DNA of 64,000 nucleotides from Mycobacterium sp. KBS0706 (GCF_005938675.2 NZ_VCCH02000018.1:1-64000); one strand, 5' to 3'; positions 42,413 through 51,037 are shown, counted from the stretch's first letter. Program-made: numbers and translations. Notes: a model not told the origin generated them from the sequence alone.

Positions 42413-43023
42413 CGGGCGCGGAGCAACTGGCTGTGGCGGCACGGACGCTGCTGGCCGGATTCGATCAGCCGGAGCTGGCCTCGTTCCTGGACGATTGGCC
42501 CGCGCCCGACGCGGCGCGGCGGGCGGACGAGCCCAGATCTCTGCCAGTGCTGCGCTGGCTTGACCGGCTGCCGCCGCTCGCCGTCGCGGACACCCGTGCA
42601 CTGGTCGAAGGCGTCGTCGGGGCGGCAGCCGCTCTCGCCTGGGGCCAGACCTATGCGGCGGGCGATCTGGGCGAACGCTTCCTGGAACGCTACGGCTGGA
42701 GCGAGCTGATCGGCCTGCGCGGCCCGATCGCCAGCGATCGCCTGGCCTGTGGCGTCCTGCTGCTGGGGCCGAAGATCGAGTATCCGCCGCACAGCCATGC
42801 GGCGGAGGAGATCTACCTGCCGCTGGCCGGCACCGCCGAATGGCTGCGCGACGGGGAGGGATGGCGACAACGCCGGCCCGGCGAGCTGATCCACCACCCC
42901 TCCGGTATCGCCCATGCGATGCGCACGGGCGAGCAGCCGCTGCTGGCGCTGTATCTCTGGCGCGGCGGCGACCTGGCGCAGAAATCCAAGCTTCTGGGTG
43001 GAGGATCGATTGACCACGCATGA
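42409..43023 (+). CDS. DMSP-lyase-family cupin
   Basis: A 204-residue cupin of the dimethylsulphoniopropionate lyase family (DddQ/DddL-like). Metal-site residues visible: H128, H130, E134, Y136 (YPPHSHAAEEIYLPLAG) and H169 (HPSGIAHAM), preceded by ELIGLRGPIASDRLACGVLL LGP. Family members split DMSP into DMS and acrylate, but many soil homologues have other, unknown substrates; context here (kinase and nucleoside-type deaminase) does not suggest DMSP. GTG start at 42409, 4-bp overlap with the kinase gene. Confidence 0.82.
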   Translation: MTGAEQLAVAARTLLAGFDQPELASFLDDWPAPDAARRADEPRSLPVLRWLDRLPPLAVADTRALVEGVVGAAAALAWGQTYAAGDLGERFLERYGWSELIGLRGPIASDRLACGVLLLGPKIEYPPHSHAAEEIYLPLAGTAEWLRDGEGWRQRRPGELIHHPSGIAHAMRTGEQPLLALYLWRGGDLAQKSKLLGGGSIDHA

Positions 43024-43492
43024 ACGCTTCCTCGCCCAGGCGATCGAGCTGGCGCGGCGCAATGTCGAGGAGCAGGGCGGGCGGCCCTTCGGCGCGGTGC
43101 TGGTGCGCGACGGCGCGGTGGTCGCCACCGGCGTCAACCAGATGGGCGCCACCGGCGACCCGACGGCGCATGCCGAGCTGCAGGCGATCCGGGCGGCCGC
43201 CCAGGCGCTCGGCGCGCTGCGGCTCGACGGCTGCACCGTCTATGCCAGCGGCCATCCCTGCCCGATGTGCCTGGCCGCCATGACCATGACCGGCGTCGCC
43301 GCGGTGTACTATGCCCATTCCAACGACGAGGGCGCGCCCTACGGCCTGTCCACCGCCGGGGTCTATGCCGAGCTGGCCAGGCCGCCGGCCGACCAGGCGA
43401 TGACCATCCGGCACCTTCCGGTGCGGCCGGACGGGCTCGACCTCTATGCCCTGTGGCGCGACCGGCTCAGGGCGCCCGGACCCGGGTCATGA
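43010..43492 (+). CDS. Nucleoside deaminase (cytidine/deoxycytidylate deaminase family)
   Basis: A 160-residue zinc deaminase: H54-A-E56 (TAHAELQAI) and C84-x2-C87 (GHPCPMCLAA), the catalytic signature of the CDA/guanine-deaminase/TadA superfamily. The sequence (RPFGAVLVRDGAVVATGVNQ) is closest to guanine-deaminase-like GuaD/TadA relatives. The start is a TTG at 43010 preceded by GGTGGAGG, giving MTTHERFLAQAIELAR; the frame lies inside the cupin gene's last 14 bp. Its stop overlaps the convergent lipoprotein gene by 26 bp. Confidence 0.85.
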   Translation: MTTHERFLAQAIELARRNVEEQGGRPFGAVLVRDGAVVATGVNQMGATGDPTAHAELQAIRAAAQALGALRLDGCTVYASGHPCPMCLAAMTMTGVAAVYYAHSNDEGAPYGLSTAGVYAELARPPADQAMTIRHLPVRPDGLDLYALWRDRLRAPGPGS

Positions 43493-43898
43493 CGATGTCG
43501 ACGGTGCTGCCGCCGCCCTGGGTCAGCACCGGGTGTCGGGTGTCGGTGACGAACAGTTGCCTGCCGCCGCGCTCGACCCGGGCCGAGACGGCGTAGCTGC
43601 GGCGCCGGTCGATCTGCGCCGGGTCGTAGGTCAGGGTGAAGGCGGCCGGCACGCGGACCGGGGCGATGCGCTGTTCGGCCACCACCGTCGACGGCGCGTC
43701 CGCCAGCGAGAGGTCGAGCAGCTGCACGATCAGCTCCGCATCCGCCGGCAGGGCGATGCGCTCGCGATAGGTCGCGGTGCCGGTGACCTCGGCGCTGGCG
43801 ATGGGTGCGGGCGCCGGCGCAGTTTCCTGAGTCGGGCCGCAGGTGGCGAGAAGAAGTGCGGCCATCACGGCGGCCGCTGGAAGGAAAAGATGGTTCAT
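43467..43898 (-). CDS. YbaY/YscW-like lipoprotein
   Basis: A 143-residue protein with a hydrophobic leader (MNHLFLPAAAVMAALLLATC) ending in Cys20. The lipobox L-A-T-C has Thr before Cys, where Gly/Ala/Ser is normal, so lipidation is likely but not certain. The mature part ATYRERIALPADAELIVQLL DLSLADAP matches the YbaY family (beta-sandwich, type III secretion pilotin-like). Function unknown; YbaY proteins are periplasm- or outer-membrane-linked. Confidence 0.82.
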   Translation of the reverse strand: MNHLFLPAAAVMAALLLATCGPTQETAPAPAPIASAEVTGTATYRERIALPADAELIVQLLDLSLADAPSTVVAEQRIAPVRVPAAFTLTYDPAQIDRRRSYAVSARVERGGRQLFVTDTRHPVLTQGGGSTVDIVMTRVRAP

Positions 43899-43996
43899 CG
43901 GCGATCTCTCGACCCGGGTGCTGCTGTGCATCACGACAACGTTCGATGGCCCGATCCGTTGCGTTCTGCTGAATCGAAGGGCGAACGCAAAATTTC

Positions 43997-44015
43997 AATA
44001 AGCGCTTATTATAAT
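43997..44015. promoter_or_regulatory. Palindrome overlapping a -10-like box before the RTX gene
   Basis: AATAAGCGCTTATT (43997-44010) is a perfect 14-bp palindrome that overlaps TATAAT (44010-44015), 94 bp before the RTX ATG, inside an AT-rich stretch (43965-44100). A smaller dyad, TCTCATTTTGAGA, lies at 44072-44084. No good -35 box is visible, so an activator may be needed. Confidence 0.45.
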
Positions 44016-44108
44016 TGCGAACAATTTTTCTCTGTATTGTCTCGATCGGAGAATGAGGAGTATGGATATCGTCTCATTTTGAGATCATTGACCTAGTGGG
44101 GGATTTGA

Positions 44109-45803
44109 ATGGCCTCGATTGTAGGAACCGGCGGCAACGACTTCATTCACGTGCCCGGCCAGGGCGGCACCGCTCCCGGTTTCAACGACATGCCGGTCGC
44201 GACGGACGCCGGCGACGCCATCGACGGCGCCGCGGGCAACGACCGCATCATCGCCGGCGCGGGTGCCGACACCATCACCGGCGGGATCGGCAACGACACG
44301 ATCGACGGTGGTGCCGGGGACGATCTGCTGCTCGGCGACGCCGGCGCCGACACGCTGGCGGGCGGCGCCGGTTTCGACACGCTGAGCTACGCCGCCAGTG
44401 CGGCCGGCGTGTCCTTCACCACCGGCGCCACGCCCGGCAGCGGCGGCGATGCCCAGGGCGACATCATCTATCAATACGCGTCGATCGAGAAATTCATCGG
44501 CTCCGCCTTCGCCGACACCATCACCGCCGATGCGGCCGTCGTAGACGGCGGGAATGGCGCCGATGTGCTGTCTTCGTTCAATTCCTACTATCAGGGTGCC
44601 AGAACCCTCTTCGGAGGAGCCGGCAACGACACGCTGACCGATGCCGGAACCAATGGTGGCACGCTTGTCGGAGGTGCCGGCGCAGACAGGCTGGTCGGCG
44701 CATCGAACGCCTTGACCATCATTTCCTATGCCGACAGCTCGGCCGGCCTCAGCATCAATCTGACCGGTGGGCGGAATGGCGGCAACCCGGGTGTCGGCGG
44801 CGATGCCGAAGGCGACATCCTCGTCAACATCTACCGCGCGGTCGGCAGCGCCTTCGACGATCATCTGACAGGCAGCGGCTACGGCGATCGTCTTCAGGGC
44901 GGGGACGGCAACGACATCATCTCGGGTCGCGGCGCCGGATTCGACTATGACTACCTGGACGGCGGGACCGGAAGCGATACCGCCGACTTCGGCTATAGTG
45001 CCATCGGCGTCACGGCCGATCTGGTGCAAGGGCAAACCAGCGCCCACACCTTTCTGACCTCCATCGAGAGCCTGGCCGGCAGCGGCTACGACGATGTGTT
45101 CACCGGCAATGACGAAGCTAACGGCCTGTGGGGCTTCGGCGGCAATGACAGCCTCGTGGGCGGCGGCAGCGGCGACACGCTGCGGGGCGGCGACGGCGAC
45201 GACACGCTCGAAGGCGGCACCGGCAATGATCGCCTCGACGGCGGCGGTGGCATCGACATTGCGATCTATTCGCGGTCGAGCCTGGGGGTGACGGTCGATC
45301 TCGGGGCTGGTACCGGCCGCTTCGGCGATGCTCAGGGCGATGTACTGATCGGCGTCGAGAACATTGTCGGCTCCGCCCGCGGCGACACGCTGACCGGCAA
45401 CAGCAGCGCCAACACACTGTCCGGCGAGGACAGCAATGACCGGCTGACCGGGGCCGGCGGTGCCGACGTCTTGAACGGCGGGGCCGGCGGGGACCTGTTC
45501 ACCTACCGCGCCATCGGCGACAGCACCGTGGCGGTGGCGGGCCGCGACACGATCCAGGACTTCAACAGCCTGGAGCAGGACAGGATCGACCTCAGCCAGA
45601 TCGATGCCGACGGCAATGCCGGCAACGGCACCTTCAGCTTCATCGGCAAAGGCGCCTTCACCGGGGCGGGGGCGGAGGTGCGCTTCGAGGTCTCGGGCAA
45701 CGACCTGCTGGTGCAGGCCGATACGAATGGCGACAAGATCGCCGACTTCGCCATCCTGGTGCAGGGGAGCGCCACCCTGACCGCGGCCGATTTCGTGCTG
45801 TGA
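44109..45803 (+). CDS. RTX calcium-binding repeat protein (type I secretion substrate)
   Basis: A 564-residue acidic, cysteine-free protein built of RTX nonapeptides G-G-x-G-x-D-x-[LI]-x (GAGADTITGGIGNDTIDGGA; GGDGDDTLEGGTGNDRLDGG) that bind Ca2+ in a beta roll. Between RTX blocks a roughly 80-residue module recurs four times (SYAASAAGVSF, SYADSSAGLSI, FGYSAIGVTAD, YSRSSLGVTVD, each followed by a GDAxGD-like turn and I-x-x-x-x-GSxxxDxxTG). The C-terminus (GGDLFTYRAIGDSTV ... DTIQDF ... DFVL) is the serralysin-type secretion end. No enzyme domain, no N-terminal signal. No HlyB/HlyD genes nearby. GTGGGGGA precedes the ATG. Confidence 0.9.
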   Translation: MASIVGTGGNDFIHVPGQGGTAPGFNDMPVATDAGDAIDGAAGNDRIIAGAGADTITGGIGNDTIDGGAGDDLLLGDAGADTLAGGAGFDTLSYAASAAGVSFTTGATPGSGGDAQGDIIYQYASIEKFIGSAFADTITADAAVVDGGNGADVLSSFNSYYQGARTLFGGAGNDTLTDAGTNGGTLVGGAGADRLVGASNALTIISYADSSAGLSINLTGGRNGGNPGVGGDAEGDILVNIYRAVGSAFDDHLTGSGYGDRLQGGDGNDIISGRGAGFDYDYLDGGTGSDTADFGYSAIGVTADLVQGQTSAHTFLTSIESLAGSGYDDVFTGNDEANGLWGFGGNDSLVGGGSGDTLRGGDGDDTLEGGTGNDRLDGGGGIDIAIYSRSSLGVTVDLGAGTGRFGDAQGDVLIGVENIVGSARGDTLTGNSSANTLSGEDSNDRLTGAGGADVLNGGAGGDLFTYRAIGDSTVAVAGRDTIQDFNSLEQDRIDLSQIDADGNAGNGTFSFIGKGAFTGAGAEVRFEVSGNDLLVQADTNGDKIADFAILVQGSATLTAADFVL

Positions 45804-45848
45804 CCGGGAGGGCGCCGGTTCCCGCGGGGATCGGCGCCCAGGCCCGGG

Positions 45849-46334
45849 TCAGTCGCGGAAGTTCAGATACTGCAGCGGCTGCTCGATCTTCAGGCCGCGG
45901 ACCACGGCGATCGTGGCCTGCAGGTCGTCGATCTTCTTGCCGGTGACGCGCAGCTCGTCGCCCTGGATCGCGGCCTGCACCTTCTGCTTGCTGTCCTTGA
46001 TCGCCTTGATGATGGTCTTGGCCAGGTCGCGGTCGATGCCCTGCTTCACCACCACCTCCTGCCGCACCATGTTGCCGGAGGCCTTCTCCACCGTCTTGAA
46101 GTCGAGCGCGCCGGCATCGAGCTTGCGCCGGGCGAAATAGCCGCGCAGCAGCTCGTGCATCTGCTTCAGCTTCAGGTCGTCGTCGGCCAGGATCGTCAGC
46201 GTATTCTCTTTACGTTCAAGCGTGCATTTCGACCCCTTGAAGTCGAAGCGCTGCGCCACCTCGCGGGTGACACCGCCGATGGCGTTGTCGACTTCGGTGA
46301 GGTCGGTCTTGGAGACGATGTCGAAGGACGGCAT
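45849..46334 (-). CDS. yajQ: YajQ-family nucleotide-binding protein
   Basis: A 161-residue YajQ protein: MPSFDIVSKTDLTEVDNAIG at the start, RFDFKGSKCTLERKENTLTI, and the end QPLQYLNFRD, all family signatures. Two ferredoxin-like domains bind nucleotides; in Xanthomonas the homologue is a c-di-GMP effector. Start at the ATG of MPSFD (46332-46334), the family norm, rather than the ATG two codons upstream. Confidence 0.95.
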   Translation of the reverse strand: MPSFDIVSKTDLTEVDNAIGGVTREVAQRFDFKGSKCTLERKENTLTILADDDLKLKQMHELLRGYFARRKLDAGALDFKTVEKASGNMVRQEVVVKQGIDRDLAKTIIKAIKDSKQKVQAAIQGDELRVTGKKIDDLQATIAVVRGLKIEQPLQYLNFRD

Positions 46335-46370
46335 GACCATTCGCGGATCTGCGGAACCAGATCGGAGAGT

Positions 46371-47276
46371 CTAGCCGATTCCGCGGCGAATGGGAGCCTC
46401 CACGGCGGGGACGGGGCGATTGGCCGCCGCCGGCGCGCCGAAGGGCGCCAGCGTCGCGCCATGGCGCCGCAGCGCTTCCGGGAAATCCGGCCCGGCGAAG
46501 TAGCGATATTCCACCGCGCGCATCCCGGTGACCGGGTCGAGCGCGGCGAGCCGGGCATCGACCAGGCCGGGATGGCACATGATCACTGCCCGGTCCGACG
46601 TGGTCTCGAGCCAGCGTTCGAACAGCACGCCATAGCCGCGGTCGACGAAGTCATAGACGCCGCAGAAGCTGTCGTTCCGCCGCCCGGCCACGTCGGCAAG
46701 CACCGCGTCCGAGCGCAGGCTGAGCGCTTGCAGAGCGAGGGATTTCACGGCGAAGGGGCGGCGCAGGATCCGCCGCGGCCGGTCGCCGCAGCGCCGGATC
46801 CAGCGCGGGTGGATGCCGGCCGAGCGCAGCGTCAGCGCCAGGGTTTCCGCGACACCCGGCAGCAGATGGACATGCTGATGCCCGTCGATGAAGTCCGGGT
46901 CCCGGCCGAAGGCGGCAACGAAGGCGGCATGCTGCGCCTCGATCTCGGCCGACAGGGCGCCCGGCGGCAGCCGTCGCGCGAGGCTCAACCGGACCAGGGC
47001 GGCGAGGCTTGGGAAGCGTTGCCAGCCGGCACCAATGCGCAGCTGCGGCGACAGCGGGGCGAAGGGCCCCGTGAGGCAGAGATGCAGGCCGATCTCGACC
47101 GGCCCGGCGGCGGGCAGGTCGCGCAGCAGCCTGGCCGCCTCGGGCCAGAACGTCCCGACGGTCAGGCAGCTGGTGCCGGACAGGCGGCCCTCGGCCAGCA
47201 ACTGGCGGATCGCCAGCGACACGCCGGGGGCGAGACCGTAATCATCGGCGACCAGCGTGATACGCCTCAAGGACAT
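46371..47276 (-). CDS. ChbG/HpnK (YdjC-like) carbohydrate deacetylase
   Basis: A 301-residue YdjC-fold deacetylase. Metal-site residues: D11-D12 (VADDYGLAPGVS) and the H-x-H of DGHQHVHLLPG, with a late MCHPG motif. Family members remove acetyl from chito-oligosaccharides (ChbG), hopanoid precursors (HpnK) or undecaprenyl-phosphate-GalNAc (NaxD). Overlaps the GT2 gene by 35 bp and shares its operon with a GT39, so the NaxD-type role is the best fit; inference from context. Confidence 0.87.
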   Translation of the reverse strand: MSLRRITLVADDYGLAPGVSLAIRQLLAEGRLSGTSCLTVGTFWPEAARLLRDLPAAGPVEIGLHLCLTGPFAPLSPQLRIGAGWQRFPSLAALVRLSLARRLPPGALSAEIEAQHAAFVAAFGRDPDFIDGHQHVHLLPGVAETLALTLRSAGIHPRWIRRCGDRPRRILRRPFAVKSLALQALSLRSDAVLADVAGRRNDSFCGVYDFVDRGYGVLFERWLETTSDRAVIMCHPGLVDARLAALDPVTGMRAVEYRYFAGPDFPEALRRHGATLAPFGAPAAANRPVPAVEAPIRRGIG

Positions 47277-48270
47277 GGCTCATTTCTTCCACACGGTCGC
47301 GCCGCATGTGCTCGGCGACGACATAGAGGGGGCGGTCCTTCACCTCGTCGAGGATCTGGCCGAGATACTCGCCGAGGATGCCGAGATTGATCAGCAGCAC
47401 GCCGCCGATCAGCACCAGGATGGCGATCACGCCGGGCACGCCGGGCAGCGCCACGCCTTCGGCCAGGCAGACGACCGTGATCCACAGCCCGTAGGCGAAG
47501 GCGGTGAAGGCCATGGCGAAGCCGAGCAGCGTCGAGATCCGGAGCGGCATCCGGCTGAACGAGGTGACGCCGTTGAGCGACAGCAGCAGCAGCTTCCAGA
47601 ACGACCATTTCGTGACGCCGCCGATCCGCTCCGCCGGCTGGTAGTCGATCCGGCGCTGCTGGAAGCCGACCCAGACCGACAGGCCCTTGAAGAACCGGCC
47701 GCGCTCGCGCATGCCGCGCAGCGCCTCGGCAGCCCGGGCCGACAGCAGGCGGAAATCGGCCGCGTCCGGCGTGATGCGGAAGGTGTTGCCGGCATTCATC
47801 AGCCCGTAGAAGGACTTGACCAGCAGGCGGTAGACCGGCCCGGTCTCTCGCCGGCGGCGCACGGCGTAGACGATGTCGTCGCCGTCGACCAGCCAGTGGC
47901 GGACGAAGGTGTCGATCAGCTCCGGCGGGTGCTGGCCGTCCGAATCCATGAACACCACCGCGTCGCCCATGGCGGCATCGAGGCCGGCGGTCAGCGCCGC
48001 CTCCTTGCCGAAGTTGCGGCTGAGGCGGATCAGCTCGACCCGCACCCGGCCCTCCGGCAGGGCGGCGACGATCCCGGCGCTGCCGTCGCGGCTGCCGTCG
48101 TCGACATAGATCGCCTCGACCGCCAGGCCGTGCGCCTCGTCGAGCCGGGCAGCCAGGGCCTCGAGCTGTCGATGCAGCGCCGCCACCGAATCCGCCTCGT
48201 TGTACAGCGGCACGACGATCGACAGGCGGCGCGGGGTGGTGCGGAGGGTGTGGTTCATCATGGCCCTCAT
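47242..48270 (-). CDS. Polyprenyl-phosphate glycosyltransferase, family 2 (ArnC/GtrB/FlmF2-like)
   Basis: A 342-residue GT2. Catalytic GT-A domain: SIVVPLYNEADSVAALHRQL, VDDGSRDGS, DSDGQHPPELI (the D-x-D-type site), and GGVTKWSFWKLLLLS before two C-terminal membrane segments (about 240-262 and 272-300). This layout makes undecaprenyl-phosphate sugars for transfer in the periplasm. Start at ATG 48270 overlaps the GT39 stop by 4 bp (ATGA); ATGs at 48261 and 48258 are alternatives. Confidence 0.88.
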   Translation of the reverse strand: MRAMMNHTLRTTPRRLSIVVPLYNEADSVAALHRQLEALAARLDEAHGLAVEAIYVDDGSRDGSAGIVAALPEGRVRVELIRLSRNFGKEAALTAGLDAAMGDAVVFMDSDGQHPPELIDTFVRHWLVDGDDIVYAVRRRRETGPVYRLLVKSFYGLMNAGNTFRITPDAADFRLLSARAAEALRGMRERGRFFKGLSVWVGFQQRRIDYQPAERIGGVTKWSFWKLLLLSLNGVTSFSRMPLRISTLLGFAMAFTAFAYGLWITVVCLAEGVALPGVPGVIAILVLIGGVLLINLGILGEYLGQILDEVKDRPLYVVAEHMRRDRVEEMSHVLEAYHAGRR

Positions 48271-49892
48271 GAGCCGGGGCAGGTGACGGCCGGGGCGGCC
48301 CGGCCGGGAAGCACGGCGAGCCAGACGGTGCGGCTTGCGAGCGGCGTGCCGAGCGCCGTCCGCGCCGGCCAGGCATAGGCGGTGACGTCCTGCGGGCAGA
48401 GGCCGGCGATCGGGCGGCCTGGCACAGGGACACGCCGGGAGGCGTAGATGGCGCCGCCGTGTACGACGCTGTCCTGGTCGACCCAGGGCGACAGCACCGG
48501 GTCCGCATCCTCGAACACCTGCGGCCGCGCGGTGCCGTAGAGGGAGATGGTCCCGGCCTCCGGGATGGTGCCGATGACGGTCTCCGGCGCGTCGGGCTGG
48601 CTGTTCCGCCACAGCGACTCGGCCGCAGCGGACAGGGCCGGGCCATCGAGATTCATGATGTTCGGCCTGCCGGACAGGCCGGGCTTGACCAGCATCAGCA
48701 CCACGAAGCCGATCATGAAGGCCGGCGCCAGGGTGAGGGCAGCGGTGCGGAAGCGCGACAGTCCGGGGGTTGCAAGCGCCGGCAGGAGCAGCGCCAGGAG
48801 CGGCGGGGCGGCCAGCACGAAGCTCATGCCCCACATCGTCCGGATCCGGATGCCGGTGGCGGCGGAGGCCAGGGCGAGGACGCCGATCGGGACCAGGTAG
48901 ACGAAGGCGAGATACAGCCCCGCCGGGGAGCGAAGCCGCTGCCGGGCGAGATGGAGGAGGACGGCGATCCGCTTGCGCCCCAGCGGGCTGAGCCCGATCG
49001 CCGCCGCCAGCAGCATCGGCGCGATGGCGAAGGCCTGGTCGCCGAGGAAGGCGAGGGGGCCGATCAGGTGGCCTGCCGGGCCGGTCAGGGTGCCGTCACT
49101 GCGCTCGGCCAGATAGCTCAGCGTGGTGAAATCGTTCTGCGCCAGCCACAGCAGATGCGGCGCGATCACCAGCAGGCAGGCCGCCAGCGCGAGATAGAGG
49201 CCGGGCCGGGCGAAGTGCCGCCGGCCGGCGGGTGACAGCAGCAGATAGGCCAGCAGCGTCGCCAGCAGCACGCCGATCGAATACTTCGCCAGCAGGCCCA
49301 GCCCTGCGGTGAGGCCGGTCAGGACCCACCAGGCCGCGCGGTCGCGGGTGACGGCCCGCCAGAACAGCGCCATGGTCCAGGCCCAGAAGGCGAACTGCAC
49401 GGTGTTCGGGTTGAAGCGCGGCGCGGCATAGGTGGTGTAGTGCGTCAGGGCCAGCAGCACGACCGCGACCAGCGCGGCCCGGCGCCCGGCGATGTCGCGC
49501 GTCAGCAGCCAGATGCCGGCGAAGGCGGCGGCGATGAAGCCCTGGCTCAGCGCGTAATAGGCCCAGTTGGCGCTGCCGAACACGGCGTGCACGAGCTCGG
49601 AGGACCAGGCCGCCAGCGGCGGGTGCTTGTGGTAGCCCCAGAGCCAGTGCTGCCCCCAATAGAGCCCTTCGAGCGTGTCGGGGTGCAGGTTGCCGGCCAG
49701 CCAGGCCGGCAGCAGGCTCCAGGCCAGGAAGCCGGCGCCGAGGAAGGCAGGGACCCAGAGGGACTGGATATCATGGGCGGCCGGGAGGACCGCTCCGGCC
49801 GACGCCGGGCCGGGACGCTGCGTCCCCAGCGCGGTCGGGGACTCGGTAACGGATTGGACCGCCTCGGTGCTCACGATGTCGTCGCTGCTCAA
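48267..49892 (-). CDS. Glycosyltransferase family 39 membrane protein (ArnT/FlmK-like)
   Basis: A 541-residue membrane protein with about 11 membrane segments and the GT39/ArnT features: an early periplasmic loop HPDTLEGLYWGQHWLWGYHKHPPLAAW (D/E and KHPP motif) after TM1, and a C-terminal periplasmic domain (from about 420). Such enzymes move a sugar from undecaprenyl phosphate to lipid A or another surface glycan. The GT2 and deacetylase genes that would make the donor follow in the same operon. First gene of the operon; upstream DNA is AT-rich. Confidence 0.85.
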   Translation of the reverse strand: MSSDDIVSTEAVQSVTESPTALGTQRPGPASAGAVLPAAHDIQSLWVPAFLGAGFLAWSLLPAWLAGNLHPDTLEGLYWGQHWLWGYHKHPPLAAWSSELVHAVFGSANWAYYALSQGFIAAAFAGIWLLTRDIAGRRAALVAVVLLALTHYTTYAAPRFNPNTVQFAFWAWTMALFWRAVTRDRAAWWVLTGLTAGLGLLAKYSIGVLLATLLAYLLLSPAGRRHFARPGLYLALAACLLVIAPHLLWLAQNDFTTLSYLAERSDGTLTGPAGHLIGPLAFLGDQAFAIAPMLLAAAIGLSPLGRKRIAVLLHLARQRLRSPAGLYLAFVYLVPIGVLALASAATGIRIRTMWGMSFVLAAPPLLALLLPALATPGLSRFRTAALTLAPAFMIGFVVLMLVKPGLSGRPNIMNLDGPALSAAAESLWRNSQPDAPETVIGTIPEAGTISLYGTARPQVFEDADPVLSPWVDQDSVVHGGAIYASRRVPVPGRPIAGLCPQDVTAYAWPARTALGTPLASRTVWLAVLPGRAAPAVTCPGS

Positions 49893-50153
49893 TGGGAACG
49901 CTTTGTCTCAGTCCCGGCCGATGGTGGTCGGGAACGCGTCGCCATTAGAAATAATGTCTCTTCCGAGGTTCCGGTATTTACAGTTTCGTATAGATTTTCG
50001 ATACGTTGTTTGCTTATCGGTGTGAGGTTTCGCCGAAGTTAAAGTATTGTGGAGAGAAATTAATAATTCGGTTCTGTCTGAGTAGATTGATGAAAAGCTG
50101 TGATCTGTTTGTGTGGAAGGAAAGCGCTGCTGCGTGCCAGCCCACAAAAGACA
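49893..50153. other. AT-rich intergenic region upstream of the GT39 gene
   Basis: No gene seen. 49920-50130 is AT-rich compared with the window and probably holds the promoter of the minus-strand glycan operon. A clear -10/-35 pair could not be chosen with confidence. Confidence 0.4.
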
Positions 50154-50182
50154 AAGGCCCGCCGGCAATTGCGGCGGGCCTT
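50154..50182 (-). terminator. Rho-independent terminator after the CHAP gene
   Basis: A perfect 10-bp stem (50154-50163 with 50173-50182) around GGCAATTGC lies 28 bp after the CHAP stop; on the minus strand the second arm ends in TTTGTCTTTTG. Confidence 0.85.
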
Positions 50183-50209
50183 GCTGGACCGGGAACGGGA
50201 CGCGTTCGG

Positions 50210-51037
50210 TCAGTCGGCGCGTTCGGCGACCTGGGTGTTCGGCGCGTAGATGAAGCCGTAGGTCGGATAGACCGAGGTCCCCATCTGGCCGGTCGGCTGA
50301 TGCCAGAAGCGGGTCTGGCTCCAATCGTTCTTCGCCGACACGTCGATCACCCGGGCCGGCTCGTTCACCCGGCCGCGCGGTGCCCAGTTGGCCTGGTCGA
50401 CGATGATCTCGCGGGAGCTGACCACCCGGCGCACCACCGCGACATGGCCGCGCCGCATCGAACCATAACGCTTCAGCACGATCACCGAGCCGGCGACCGG
50501 CATGCGGCCGCGGTTGTAGCGGCCGGCAGCGGCGTCCCACCAGCGCCAGGCGTCGCCGGAGATCTCGAAGCCGGTCAACTCGCGAGCGAAGGGAACGCAG
50601 GACCAGCGGCGATGCTGGGCCTTGAGCGTCGAGACGCGCTGGATCTGCCGCTGCTCGGTGACGTTGCGGGCCGTCAGCTGGGTGCGCGGAATCGGCGCAT
50701 CGATCGCAGCGGAGGTCTGGGGGCGAGTTCGGGGCGCCGGTGCGGCGGCCGTCTTCCGCTCGGTGCTCGGTGCCGGGCTGGCCGTCTGATCCGTCGCCGC
50801 CTGGCTGGCGCCCGCGGCGTTGCGGACCGCGCCTTCGACCTGATCGCTGGGCTGGCCGGCGGCTGCGGCAGCCGCGGCATTCAAATCGCGGGTGCTGCGC
50901 GATGCGGCATGTGCAGTTTCGCCGAGAAGGGCGACGCTGCAGACCAGCGTTAACAGACTTGCAGTGAGGACACTGAGTGGGCGCTTGGCCCGAGTTTGCG
51001 TTCTGATTCTGAGGTCATAGTCAGTGTCGCGGGTCAT
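50210..51037 (-). CDS. Exported CHAP-domain protein
   Basis: A 275-residue protein. An N-terminal signal-type hydrophobic segment (about 19-45: LSVLTASLLTLVCSVALLGE TAHA) is followed by an A/P/T-rich linker (46-125) and a CHAP domain (about 140-270) with catalytic C147 (RRWSCVPFAREL), H198 (RRGHVAVV) and N217 (DQANW). CHAP domains are cysteine amidases or endopeptidases acting on peptidoglycan peptides or glutathionyl-type amides. Not a phage lysin: no phage genes nearby. ATG at 51035-51037. Proposed role: cell-wall turnover. Confidence 0.87.
   Translation of the reverse strand: MTRDTDYDLRIRTQTRAKRPLSVLTASLLTLVCSVALLGETAHAASRSTRDLNAAAAAAAGQPSDQVEGAVRNAAGASQAATDQTASPAPSTERKTAAAPAPRTRPQTSAAIDAPIPRTQLTARNVTEQRQIQRVSTLKAQHRRWSCVPFARELTGFEISGDAWRWWDAAAGRYNRGRMPVAGSVIVLKRYGSMRRGHVAVVRRVVSSREIIVDQANWAPRGRVNEPARVIDVSAKNDWSQTRFWHQPTGQMGTSVYPTYGFIYAPNTQVAERAD

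Noticed and set aside
42409..43023. Certain DMSP lyase
   Set aside because: Metal-site residues match the family, but soil homologues vary in substrate and no DMSP transporter or acrylate genes are adjacent.
50210..51037. Phage lysis cassette
   Set aside because: The CHAP protein has a Sec-type signal and no holin, spanin or phage structural gene is nearby.
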